Shown: piece by piece, positions 8,350-15,853 of the stretch | How positions within the stretch are numbered: the first letter of the stretch is position 1 | Layout of the letters: each line of letters starts with the position of its first letter | Source: Planctomycetota bacterium | Lineage (GTDB): Bacteria; Planctomycetota; Planctomycetia; Gemmatales; Gemmataceae | Length of the DNA stretch: 39,161 bases | Assembly (NCBI GenBank): GCA_016872595.1 | Contig: VGZJ01000019.1 | Location: forward strand, 1-39,161 | Direction of reading: 5' to 3' | Translations under genes and position numbers: made by a program | Notes under the pieces: model-generated | Databases searched by the model: none | What the model was told of the DNA's origin: nothing | What the model saw: only the letters and a program-made list of their open reading frames with translations

Positions 8350-9746
8350 TGCCGCACGTCGTTGTGGTCGGCGGAGGGCTGACCGGTCTCACGGTCGCCT
8401 TCCGCCTCAAGCAGTTCGCCCCGGGCGCAGCGGTCACGGTGCTGGAGCCGCGCGACCGCCCCGGCGGGAACGTCCGCACCGAGGCGCACCGCGCGTTCCG
8501 CGTCGAGTGTGGGCCGAACGGGTTCCTCGACCGCACGCCCGCGGTGCCGGACCTCGTGCGCGACCTCGGCCTTTCGGGGCAGCTCGTCGCGGCCAGCGAA
8601 GGCAGCCGCAAGAACCGCTATCTGTTCCTCGACGGCAAGCTCCGCAAGATGCCGCGCGGCCCGCTGGGGTTGCTCACCACTCCCCTGCTCTCCTTCCGCG
8701 GCCGGTGGAAGCTGCTCACCGAGGCGTGGCGCAAATCCGCGCCGCCCGCGCGCGACGAATCCGTTCAAGAGTTCGTGACGCGGCGCGCCGGGCCGGAGGC
8801 CGCGAACGTGTTCGCCGACGCGCTCGTCACCGGCATTCACGGCGGCGACCCGGCGCTACTCAGCGTCGGCGCGGCGTTCCCGCGCCTGCCTGTAATGGAG
8901 CGGGAAGCGGGCAGCGTGGTTCGCGGGTTCCTGCGCGCGTCCAAGCAGCGCAAGCGCGACGCGAAGGAGCGCGGCGAACCCGCGCCCGGCCCCATGCGGA
9001 TGTGGTCGTTCCGCGACGGGCTTCAAGTGCTTACCGATGCGCTGGCCGCGCAGCTCGGCGGCGCGGTAAAGTGCGGGGTTGCGGTCCAGTCGATGTCGGA
9101 GGCGGCCAGCATGGGCGCGTGGCAGGTGGACACCGCGAGCGGGAAGCCGCTGGCCGCGGACGCCGTCGTGCTCGCGTGCCCGGCCTACGAACAGGCCGCG
9201 ATCCTCGCCGACCTCGATGCGCCGCTGGCCGCGGAGATCGGCGCGATCCCCTACAACCGCATCGCGGTGGTGGCGCTCGCGTACCGGCAGGAACACTGCC
9301 CGGCGCGGGTGGACGGCTTCGGCTACATCGCGCCGCAGAACACCCGCCGCGACGTACTCGGCGTGCAGTGGTGCTCGTCCATCTTCCCCGACCGCGCCCC
9401 GCCGGGCTTCGTGCTGTGGCGCGCCCTGTGCGGCGGCGTTCACCGCGCCGAACAAGTGGAGTGGGACGACGACCGCTTGGCGAAGGCGGTTCACGAGGAG
9501 ATGAAGCTGGCGATGGGGGTGACCGGCGAGCCGGTGTTCCGGCGCATCGCGCGCTGGCCCGCGGCGATCCCGCAATACGTACTCGGCCACCTCGACCGCG
9601 TGGCCCGCATCGACGCGCTCGCGGCCCGGCACCGCGGTCTGTTCCTGACCGGCAACGCCTACCGCGGCGTCGCAATGGCCGACTGCGTAGAGCAAGCCGG
9701 ATTGGTTGCGGCGAAGGTGGCCCAGTTCGTGCAACACAGCGCGTGA
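8349..9746 (+). CDS. hemG: Oxygen-dependent protoporphyrinogen oxidase
   Basis: A 465-residue flavoprotein of the HemG/HemY type, which oxidises protoporphyrinogen IX (or coproporphyrinogen III) late in haem synthesis. The FAD-binding start is clear: HVVVVGGGLTGLTVAFRL, then EPRDRPGGNVRT at about residues 35-46. A further family feature is the substrate-side FVTRRAGPEAANVFADALV segment with GIHGGDP. The C-terminal GLFLTGNAYRGVAMADCVE closes the FAD site. Length is usual for the family. The start at 8349 overlaps the stop of the upstream exported protein by one base, so coupling is likely. Haem is needed for the cytochrome-like proteins in this window, but no other haem gene is present. Whether it acts on proto- or coproporphyrinogen cannot be read from the sequence. 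Confidence 0.9.
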   Translation: MPHVVVVGGGLTGLTVAFRLKQFAPGAAVTVLEPRDRPGGNVRTEAHRAFRVECGPNGFLDRTPAVPDLVRDLGLSGQLVAASEGSRKNRYLFLDGKLRKMPRGPLGLLTTPLLSFRGRWKLLTEAWRKSAPPARDESVQEFVTRRAGPEAANVFADALVTGIHGGDPALLSVGAAFPRLPVMEREAGSVVRGFLRASKQRKRDAKERGEPAPGPMRMWSFRDGLQVLTDALAAQLGGAVKCGVAVQSMSEAASMGAWQVDTASGKPLAADAVVLACPAYEQAAILADLDAPLAAEIGAIPYNRIAVVALAYRQEHCPARVDGFGYIAPQNTRRDVLGVQWCSSIFPDRAPPGFVLWRALCGGVHRAEQVEWDDDRLAKAVHEEMKLAMGVTGEPVFRRIARWPAAIPQYVLGHLDRVARIDALAARHRGLFLTGNAYRGVAMADCVEQAGLVAAKVAQFVQHSA

Positions 9747-9756
9747 GGGCGAAGCC

Positions 9757-10497
9757 ATGACCGAAGCGGGATGGCTGGAGTGCGATAAGCCTTCCGAGAT
9801 GTTCGATTTCGTTGGGAAGCAAGCAAGCGAGCGACAGTGGCGGCTGTTTGGTTGCTGCTGCTGTCGTGCCATCCATTCGCTTCTGACCGACGAGCGCTCG
9901 CAGCGAGCTGTCGAGGTGGCGGAACGATTCGCGGATGGGAACGCTTACAAAGACGAACTCGAAGTGAGCCGGCAAGAAGCAAGGGAAGCCGTTCGATCTG
10001 TGACGGGCTTGGACTACTATTCCAGTCACGGACGAGCGCTCGCGAGTTTCGCGCGGACGGTGGCGAAACGATCCGCCGAGGCCGCCGCGGATGTGGTCGG
10101 GAAGTCGGTCGGCAAGGTGGTCGCTTCGATCTCGTCGGCCGCTCTGGAGGCTGCGGCAGAGGCGGCAGGGCGCGAAGGTGGGAAGCACGGAAAATACCCT
10201 GAGTTCAGGCATTCGAAGCTGAACACCGACCGCGCGCGGCAAGCCGTGTTCCTCCGCGACATCTTCGGGAACCCCTTTCGTCCTGTCGCCTTCGCCCCGG
10301 AGTGGCGCACGGATACCGCAATTGCGCTCGCGCGGACGATGTACGAAGCGCGCGAGTTTAGCGCGATGCCGATTCTGGCAGACGCGCTGCAAGACGCCGG
10401 GTGCGATAGCGACGACATCCTTAACCACTGCCGCGACGCCCGCGCCACGCACGTTCGTGGATGCTGGGTCGTCGATCTCGTGCTGGGGAAGGCGTAA
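9757..10497 (+). CDS. Planctomycete hypothetical protein with RLFGCCCCRAI motif
   Basis: A 246-residue protein; the ATG at 9757 follows the hemG stop by ten bases. It belongs to a family that I know as multi-copy in Gemmata-like genomes. The N-terminus reads MTEAGWLECDKPSEMFDFV, then RLFGCCCCRAIHSLLTDERS with four consecutive cysteines, then RAVEVAERFADG. The C-terminus reads LRDIFGNPFRPVAF, then AMPILADALQDAGC, ending HVRGCWVVDLVLGKA. No signal peptide or membrane segment is present. The middle (about 90-150) is Ala-rich and variable. The conserved Cys and His residues could bind a metal, but that is speculation. Function unknown. Confidence 0.85.
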   Translation: MTEAGWLECDKPSEMFDFVGKQASERQWRLFGCCCCRAIHSLLTDERSQRAVEVAERFADGNAYKDELEVSRQEAREAVRSVTGLDYYSSHGRALASFARTVAKRSAEAAADVVGKSVGKVVASISSAALEAAAEAAGREGGKHGKYPEFRHSKLNTDRARQAVFLRDIFGNPFRPVAFAPEWRTDTAIALARTMYEAREFSAMPILADALQDAGCDSDDILNHCRDARATHVRGCWVVDLVLGKA

Positions 10498-10519
10498 CCT
10501 CCGCCGTCGGCGCTTCGCG

Positions 10520-10548
10520 TTGACACGTCTCCGTTCGTACTGTTAAAG
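10520..10548 (+). promoter_or_regulatory. Candidate sigma-70 promoter of the LPS operon
   Basis: A perfect TTGACA (10520-10525) is followed after 17 bases by TTAAAG (10543-10548). Transcription would begin near 10555 and leave a leader of about 25 bases before the GGAGG and proposed AUC start of lpxK. This is the only perfect -35 box with a fitting -10 that I see near this operon. Confidence 0.5.
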
Positions 10549-10578
10549 TTCGCGCCCCCGAACGCGGAGGCGGCGCGC

Positions 10579-11658
10579 ATCAAGGCCGAAACGTGGTACG
10601 CACTGGTTCGCGGGGAGCGGCGCGGGCCGCTCGCGCTCGCCGCGCGCGCGGGGCTGCGCCTCGCGAGTTGGCCCTACGGCCTCGGCGCGTGGTGGCGCAA
10701 CCGCGCCTACGATCGGGGCCGGCGCGCGGTCCATCGCGCCGCGGTGCCCGTGGTCAGCGTCGGCAACCTCACGCTCGGCGGCACCGGCAAAACGCCCTGC
10801 GTCGAATGGGTCGCGCGGTTCTTCCGCGAGCGCGACGTGCAGGTGGCAATCGTGAGCCGCGGGTACGGGGCCGAACAGGGGCGCAACGACGAAGCGATGG
10901 TGCTGGAGGAAAACCTGCCGGACGTGCCGCACCTGCAAGACCCGGATCGCATCGCCGCGGCCGGGCGCGCGGTGGAGGAACTCGAAAGCGAACTGATCGT
11001 GCTGGACGACGGGTTCCAGCACCGCCGCTTGCACCGCGACCTTGACATCGTGCTGATCGACGCGACGCGCCCGCCGGCGCGCGATCATCTGTTCCCGCGC
11101 GGCACGCTGCGCGAGAGCGCGAGCGGGCTGAAGCGCGCCGGCGCGATTCTGCTGACGCGCTGCGACCAAGTCCCGGCGGGCGATGTGGCCGCGCTGCGGC
11201 AGTGGCTCGCGGCCCGCTGGCCGCAAACGCCGGTCGCGACCGCGGCGCACAAGCCCGCGGAACTGGTGGGGTGCGACGGCGCGACCGCCCCGGTGGAATC
11301 GCTGGCGGGCAAAGTGGTGGGCGCGTTCTGCGGGATCGGCAACCCGTATGCGTTCCGCAAGACACTGGAAGCGCTCGGCGCGACCGTGACCGCGTTCCGC
11401 GCGTTCCCCGACCACCACGCCTACACACGGGCCGACGTGGACGAACTGACACGCTGGGCCGACGCGCTGCCCGCGGGCGCGGTGCTGGCGACGACGCAAA
11501 AGGATTGGGTGAAGCTCCGCGTGCCGGCCCTCGCGGGCCGCGCGCTGTGGGCCGTGCGCATCGGCCTCGCCGTCCTCGACGGCGAAGACGCGCTCGCGGC
11601 GGCGCTGGAACGGACTCTGGCGAGCGGGGGGCGAGAGCCTCCTGATGAACCGACATGA
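10579..11658 (+). CDS. lpxK: Tetraacyldisaccharide 4'-kinase, apparent AUC start
   Basis: LpxK phosphorylates the 4' position of the lipid A disaccharide at the inner membrane. The Walker A region is plain (SVGNLTLGGTGKTPCVEWVA), followed by VSRGYG, LDDGFQHRRLHRDLDIVLID and a C-terminal FPDHHAYT...TTQKDWVKL. The first in-frame GTG (10744) would begin only ten codons before the Walker motif and lose the membrane-associated N-terminus. That N-terminus is encoded upstream in the same frame (RGPLALAARAGLRLASWPYG, then RNRAYDRG). No ATG, GTG or TTG exists there. GGAGG at 10566-10570 is eight bases before ATC AAG GCC at 10579, so I propose AUC as start (359 residues). An ATG-to-ATC base error is the alternative. 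The last codons lie in a repeat half-copy. The stop overlaps hldE (ATGA). Confidence 0.88.
   Translation: MKAETWYALVRGERRGPLALAARAGLRLASWPYGLGAWWRNRAYDRGRRAVHRAAVPVVSVGNLTLGGTGKTPCVEWVARFFRERDVQVAIVSRGYGAEQGRNDEAMVLEENLPDVPHLQDPDRIAAAGRAVEELESELIVLDDGFQHRRLHRDLDIVLIDATRPPARDHLFPRGTLRESASGLKRAGAILLTRCDQVPAGDVAALRQWLAARWPQTPVATAAHKPAELVGCDGATAPVESLAGKVVGAFCGIGNPYAFRKTLEALGATVTAFRAFPDHHAYTRADVDELTRWADALPAGAVLATTQKDWVKLRVPALAGRALWAVRIGLAVLDGEDALAAALERTLASGGREPPDEPT
11630..11651 (+). repeat. Half-copy of palindromic element at the 3' end of lpxK
   Basis: These bases share GCGAGCGGGGGGCG and the following pattern with one arm of the element at 21060-21087, with a few substitutions. They encode the last residues of LpxK (ASGGREPPDEP), just before its stop and the hldE start. 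Confidence 0.45.
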
Positions 11659-13145
11659 CCGACCTCGTTCAACTCGTGCAGTCGCTCGGCGCGCCGCGCG
11701 TGCTGGTGCTCGGCGACCTGATGCTCGACCGCTACGTCTGGGGCAACGCGGAGCGCATCAGCCAAGAAGCGCCCGTGATCCTGCTCCGCGCCGACACGCG
11801 CGAAGAGCGCCTCGGCGGAGCCAGCAGCGTCGCCACCATGCTGCAAGCGCTCGGCGCGCGCACCAGCGTCGTCGGCGTCGTCGGCACCGACGCCGACGGG
11901 TTCCGCGCGCGGCACATCCTCACCGGGCTGAACATCGACGCCGAAGGCGCGGTCGCCGACCCCGACCGGCCGACGAGCGTGAAGGAGCGCTACATCGGCC
12001 GCGCGCAGGCCAAGCACCCGCAACAGATGATCCGCGTCGATTACGAGAGCCGCGAGCCGGTTTCCGACGCGGTCGAGGCGCGCCTCGCGGATGTGCTGGT
12101 TTCCAAGATTCGCGAGTGCGACATCGTGCTCGTGAGCGATTACGACAAGGGCGTGTGTACGCCGCGCCTGCTGCGCACCGCGGTCGAAGCGGCCCGCGCG
12201 CGCGGCGTGCGCGTGATCGCCGATCCGACGCGCGGCGGCGACTACTCGAAGTACCGCGGCTGTTCGAGCATGACCCCGAACCGGCTCGAAGCCGGCCTCG
12301 CCACGAACCGCACCATCCGCACCGCGGACGACGCGCTGGCGGCGGCGGCGCAGTTGCGCGACACGCTCGGCCTCGAAGCCGGCATCGTCACGCTCGACAA
12401 GGACGGCATGGCGCTGGCCCACCGCGACGGCCGCGCCACCGTGTTCCCGACGCGCCCGCGCGAGGTGTACGACATCACCGGCGCGGGCGACATGGTCATG
12501 GCGACGTTCGGCCTCGCGCTCGCCGCGGGCGCGGACTACGACCCGGCCATCCGGCTCGCGAACGTCGCGGGCGGCCTCGAAGTCGAGAAGATCGGCGTCG
12601 CCACCGTGACGCGCGACGAGATCATGGCCGACCTGTTGCACGCCCCGTTCCGCGCCGCCGGGCGCGTGCCGGGCGCGGCAAAGGTTCACGCGCTCCCGGC
12701 GCTGGTGAAGCAACTTAAGGCGCGCCGCGAGAAGGGCGAAACGGTGGCGTTCACCAACGGCTGCTTCGACGTGCTGCACGCCGGGCACGTCCAGTACCTC
12801 GCGGAAGCGCGGGCGCAGGCCGACTGCCTCGTTGTCGCGGTCAACAGCGACGAGAGCGTGCGGCAGTTGAAAGGACCGACGCGCCCGCTGAACGCCATCG
12901 ACGCCCGCGCGCTCGTTCTCGCCGGGCTGCAAGACGTGGACTTCGTGACCATCTTCGCCGACGCGACCCCGGCCGCGGTGATCGAGGCCGTGCGCCCCGA
13001 CGTGCTGGTGAAGGGCGCGGACTACCGCAAGTCGGACGTGGTCGGCGCGGACTTCGTGGAGAGCTACGGCGGGCGCGTCCACCTCGCCGGCCTCCGCGAC
13101 GGCTTCTCCACAACGAACCTGATCGCGCGCATGAAGGCCGCCTAA
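11655..13145 (+). CDS. hldE: Bifunctional heptose-7-phosphate kinase / heptose-1-phosphate adenylyltransferase
   Basis: A 496-residue enzyme making ADP-heptose for the LPS core. Residues ~1-320 are a ribokinase-type sugar kinase: VLVLGDLMLDRYVWG near the N-terminus, LGGASSVATMLQALGA, and DITGAGDMVMATFGLALAAG carrying the catalytic aspartate in GAGD (the usual next residue is T, here M). Residues ~350-496 are a cytidylyltransferase-like domain with TNGCFDVLHAGHVQYL (HxGH motif), LVVAVNSDESVRQLKGP and a final GFSTTNLIARM. Length and domain order match HldE/RfaE. The ATG overlaps the lpxK stop, so coupled translation is likely. Its product should feed the heptosyltransferase encoded next. Confidence 0.95.
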   Translation: MTDLVQLVQSLGAPRVLVLGDLMLDRYVWGNAERISQEAPVILLRADTREERLGGASSVATMLQALGARTSVVGVVGTDADGFRARHILTGLNIDAEGAVADPDRPTSVKERYIGRAQAKHPQQMIRVDYESREPVSDAVEARLADVLVSKIRECDIVLVSDYDKGVCTPRLLRTAVEAARARGVRVIADPTRGGDYSKYRGCSSMTPNRLEAGLATNRTIRTADDALAAAAQLRDTLGLEAGIVTLDKDGMALAHRDGRATVFPTRPREVYDITGAGDMVMATFGLALAAGADYDPAIRLANVAGGLEVEKIGVATVTRDEIMADLLHAPFRAAGRVPGAAKVHALPALVKQLKARREKGETVAFTNGCFDVLHAGHVQYLAEARAQADCLVVAVNSDESVRQLKGPTRPLNAIDARALVLAGLQDVDFVTIFADATPAAVIEAVRPDVLVKGADYRKSDVVGADFVESYGGRVHLAGLRDGFSTTNLIARMKAA

Positions 13146-13159
13146 GCCGCTCGCGGCTT
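13144..13159 (+). other. Short perfect hairpin after hldE
   Basis: AAGCCGC-TC-GCGGCTT forms a 7-bp stem beginning at the hldE stop codon. There is no T-run, so it is more likely an mRNA-processing or stability hairpin inside the operon than a terminator. Confidence 0.35.
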
Positions 13160-13176
13160 CGCACGTGAACGAGAAG

Positions 13177-14214
13177 ATGAACCGAATCGCGCTGTTCTTG
13201 CCGAACTGGATCGGCGACGTCGTCATGGCGACGCCGGCGATTCGGGCCGTGCGCGCAACGTACCCACACGCCGAACTGGTCGCGGTGTGCAAGCCGTATG
13301 TGGCCGACGTGCTTGCGGGCGCGCCGTGGTTCGATGCCACCGTCTTTGCCGCCAAGCGCGAGGTGTTCGGCGTCGCGCACAAGCTGCGCGCCAAGCCGCT
13401 CGACGCCGCCCTACTCTTCCCCAATTCGATCCGCACCGCGCTCATCGCGTACCTCGCCGGCGCGAAGCGCATTGTCGGCTACGCCCGCTACGGCCGCGGG
13501 TTCCTGCTCAGCGACAAGCTGTACGCGAAGACCGACGCGCGCGGCGCGTTCGTGCCGTCGCCGGCGCTGGACGACTACAACCGGCTCGCGGTCGCGCTCG
13601 GCACGCCCAACCCCGGCGCGCGGATGGAACTGTTCACCACGCCCGCGGACGAAGCGAGCGCCGCGACCGTCTGGGACCGCTTCGGCCTGCACCGCTACCC
13701 GCGCGTCGTCGTGCTGAACAGCGGCGGCGCGTTCGGCGCGGCGAAGGACTGGGGCTGCGACCACTTCGCGCACCTCGCGCGCCTGCTGACGACGCGCCTC
13801 GGCTGCGGCGTGCTGGTCGCGTGCGGGCCGAACGAGCGCGAGGCCGCCCGGCGCATCGCGGACGAGAGCCGCTCGCCGCACGTCTTCTCGCTCAGTGACA
13901 GTCCGTTGTCACTCGGACTCACGAAGGCCGTCGTGAAGCGCGCCGACCTGCTCGTGACCACGGACAGCGGACCGCGCCACTTTGCCGCCGCGTTCGGTCG
14001 CCCGGTCGTCGCGCTGTTCGGGCCGACGCACATCGAGTGGACGGAAACCTACTACGCGAAGGAAATCCGCTTGCAGAGGAAGCTGCCGTGCGGCCCGTGC
14101 CAGCAGCGCGTGTGCCCGCTGTCGCACCACCGCTGCATGCGCGAACTGGCCCCGGCCGACGTGTTCGCCGCGGTCGCGCGCCTGCTCCGCGCGGAGGTGC
14201 CGCGTGCCGCTTGA
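13177..14214 (+). CDS. waaF: Lipopolysaccharide heptosyltransferase (WaaF-like, GT9)
   Basis: A 345-residue family 9 glycosyltransferase that moves heptose from ADP-heptose to the LPS core on the cytoplasmic face of the inner membrane. The N-terminus (IALFLPNWIGDVVMATPAIRAVRATYP) is the acceptor-side motif of the family. The C-terminal domain has LNSGGAFGAAKDW, then TTDSGPRHFAAAFGRPVVALFGPTH, which binds the nucleotide sugar. A Cys-rich tail (CGPCQQRVCPLSHHRCM) fits heptosyltransferase II. The ATG at 13177 is preferred as it opens directly on the conserved strand; a GTG at 13165 adds four residues. It lies 31 bp after hldE, and its 3' end overlaps the next gene by 11 bases. The exact heptose position is inferred from homologues. 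Confidence 0.9.
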   Translation: MNRIALFLPNWIGDVVMATPAIRAVRATYPHAELVAVCKPYVADVLAGAPWFDATVFAAKREVFGVAHKLRAKPLDAALLFPNSIRTALIAYLAGAKRIVGYARYGRGFLLSDKLYAKTDARGAFVPSPALDDYNRLAVALGTPNPGARMELFTTPADEASAATVWDRFGLHRYPRVVVLNSGGAFGAAKDWGCDHFAHLARLLTTRLGCGVLVACGPNEREAARRIADESRSPHVFSLSDSPLSLGLTKAVVKRADLLVTTDSGPRHFAAAFGRPVVALFGPTHIEWTETYYAKEIRLQRKLPCGPCQQRVCPLSHHRCMRELAPADVFAAVARLLRAEVPRAA

Positions 14215-15853
14215 AGCCGATGCTTCTGTAGCCGGACTCTGTGAGGCCGGAGCTACGCGCGCCGTTCAGCTACCGGGGTCAATGACCCCGGCTACAGGGG
14301 GCTTGAAAGACGCTCAGGTCGTCTTCGCGCCCGGCGCGCCCGGCGGCGCGCTGACCGTGCGCCCGGAACTCGCGGAGGCGTTCGCGCGCCTCGGCCTGAC
14401 CACCGCGAGCGCGTTCCTCGACCTGCCCGGCGAGGTCGTCAGCGGGCACCCCGACCGGCACGTCGTCCGCGTCGAACTGCCCGGCCTCGGCGCGTTCTAC
14501 CTGAAGCGGCAGCACGTCGTCGGCCGGCGCGAGAAACTGCGCAACTGGCGCGCCGGCTTCGGTTGGGTGTCGCGCTGCGCGCGCGAAGCGGCGGTCCTGC
14601 GCGACCTCGCCTCGCGCGGTCTTCCCGCCCCGCAATGGGCCGCGTTCGGGGCGCACACCGGCCGCGCCTTTCTACTCGTTCAAGAAGTTCCGGGCGCGAC
14701 CGACCTGCGCCGCGTTCTGACTGACAACACACTGTCACTCGCGCAGCGCCGGCGGCTCGCGACAAACGTGGGCCGCGCGGTCGCGGCAGTCCACGCCGCC
14801 GGGTTTCGCACGCCCGACCTGACCGCGAAACACGTCCTTGTGAACCGCGAAACTTTGGAAATCACGTTCCTCGACTGGCAGTCGGCGACCCGCGGGCGCG
14901 TGACCGACGCGCAGCGCGCCGACGCGCTGGGCGCGCTCCACGCCTCGCTCGCCGGTGCAACGACCGCCGAGCGCGTCGGCGCGCTGCGTGCGTTTCTTGC
15001 CTTCACCTCCCCCCCGGAGGGGGAGGTCGGCGAGGCTTTGCGAGCCGGGTGGGGGGGGAGCGCTTTCATTCGTTCCAGCGGCCTCCCCCACCACCCGCCG
15101 CCCGCAAAGCCGGGCGGCGACCTCCCCCTCAAGGGGGGAAGTAAAGAAGCAGACCCGCGCGCGATCCTCGCGCGAATCCTCAGCGCCGCGGCGCGTCACG
15201 CAACGCGCCGCTCCGTGCGCGACCAGCTCGCCGACGCCCCCGCGCAGCCGCTCGTGTGGCTCGCAGGCGAGGCGGTGTGCGCGGTGCCGGAGGTCGCGGC
15301 GGTGTGGCTGCGCCCGGCTGTAGCCCCGCCGTTCTACGGGTTCGGGACCGATGGGACGGCGCGCGTCCGCGTTGCCGGGCGCGACGCGATCCTCGTGCGC
15401 GGCAACACGTCCGCGCCGCTCGGCCGCCTGCGGGCATGGCTCCGTTCCGCGCCGTGGCGCTCACCGGGCGTCACCACTGGGCGCGTGCTGTTCCACCTTC
15501 AGCGCTACGGAGTACCCGGCCCGCGGCTGCTCGCGTTCGGCCAGCGCATCACGAGCGCGACCGACGCGGACTGGTTCGCTCTGTACGAACCCCCTCCCGG
15601 TGTGGTACTGCCTGCGTGGCGGCGCACGGCCCCAGCACCCGCGCGCCGCGCGGTCCTCGTCGCGGTCACGGAACTGCTGGCGAAACTGCACGACAGCGGG
15701 TGCGCGCTTACCGACGCCAAGAACGCCTTCACCCTTGATGGCTCGCGCGCCCTGATCGCCGACCCGCGCGCTGTGCGCATCGTAAAGCGTGTGAGCGCGC
15801 GAGCGCGGCGGCGCGACCTTCGGAGCGTCGCCCGACTTCTGGGAGTAGAATGA
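14204..15853 (+). CDS. Double LPS-kinase-like protein carrying two palindromic elements
   Basis: A 549-residue protein. GTG at 14204 has GGAGG just upstream and overlaps the waaF stop. The N-terminal half is a KdkA/WaaP-type kinase fold: FYLKRQHVVGRREKLRNW with the ATP lysine, AFLLVQEVPGATDLR as hinge, HAAGFRTPDLTAKHVLVN with the likely catalytic aspartate near residue 205, and ITFLDWQSA as the metal site. The C-terminal half (about 330-549) repeats the plan more weakly (DAILVRGN, ADWFALYEPPPG, LHDSGCALTDAKNAFT, ALIADPRAV) and may be a degenerate partner domain. Residues ~8-32 and ~268-314 are encoded by palindromic elements, one before the first domain and one in the linker. Probable substrate is core heptose or Kdo; this is inference from the operon. 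Confidence 0.8.
   Translation: MPLEADASVAGLCEAGATRAVQLPGSMTPATGGLKDAQVVFAPGAPGGALTVRPELAEAFARLGLTTASAFLDLPGEVVSGHPDRHVVRVELPGLGAFYLKRQHVVGRREKLRNWRAGFGWVSRCAREAAVLRDLASRGLPAPQWAAFGAHTGRAFLLVQEVPGATDLRRVLTDNTLSLAQRRRLATNVGRAVAAVHAAGFRTPDLTAKHVLVNRETLEITFLDWQSATRGRVTDAQRADALGALHASLAGATTAERVGALRAFLAFTSPPEGEVGEALRAGWGGSAFIRSSGLPHHPPPAKPGGDLPLKGGSKEADPRAILARILSAAARHATRRSVRDQLADAPAQPLVWLAGEAVCAVPEVAAVWLRPAVAPPFYGFGTDGTARVRVAGRDAILVRGNTSAPLGRLRAWLRSAPWRSPGVTTGRVLFHLQRYGVPGPRLLAFGQRITSATDADWFALYEPPPGVVLPAWRRTAPAPARRAVLVAVTELLAKLHDSGCALTDAKNAFTLDGSRALIADPRAVRIVKRVSARARRRDLRSVARLLGVE
14226..14297 (+). repeat. Palindromic REP-like element inside a coding sequence
   Basis: CTGTAGCCGG opens and CCGGCTACAG closes a 72-bp unit whose arms each contain a further hairpin (CTCTGTGAG; GGGTCAATGACCC). 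It has the same architecture as the 70-bp copy at 31256-31325, which is intergenic. Here it is read in frame as residues ~8-32 of the LPS-kinase-like protein. Confidence 0.75.
15004..15143 (+). repeat. Large imperfect inverted repeat inside a coding sequence
   Basis: CACCTCCCCCCCGGAGGGGG on the left pairs with CCTCCCCCTCAAGGGGGG on the right. Between them the segments GGCTTTGCGAGCCGGGTGGG and CCCGCCGCCCGCAAAGCC also pair. It is translated as SPPEGEVGEALRAGWGG and GLPHHPPPAKPGGDLPLKGG, low-complexity peptides unlike the kinase domains on either side. Confidence 0.75.

Noticed and set aside
10744-11658. GTG at 10744 as the lpxK start
   Set aside because: It would drop about 55 residues that are conserved in LpxK and encoded in frame just upstream, and has no ribosome binding site at the proper place.
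11421-13472. Long minus-strand open frame (683 codons) opposite hldE
   Set aside because: It is the antisense image of a clear HldE; composition is that of a GC-rich shadow and no motif is present.
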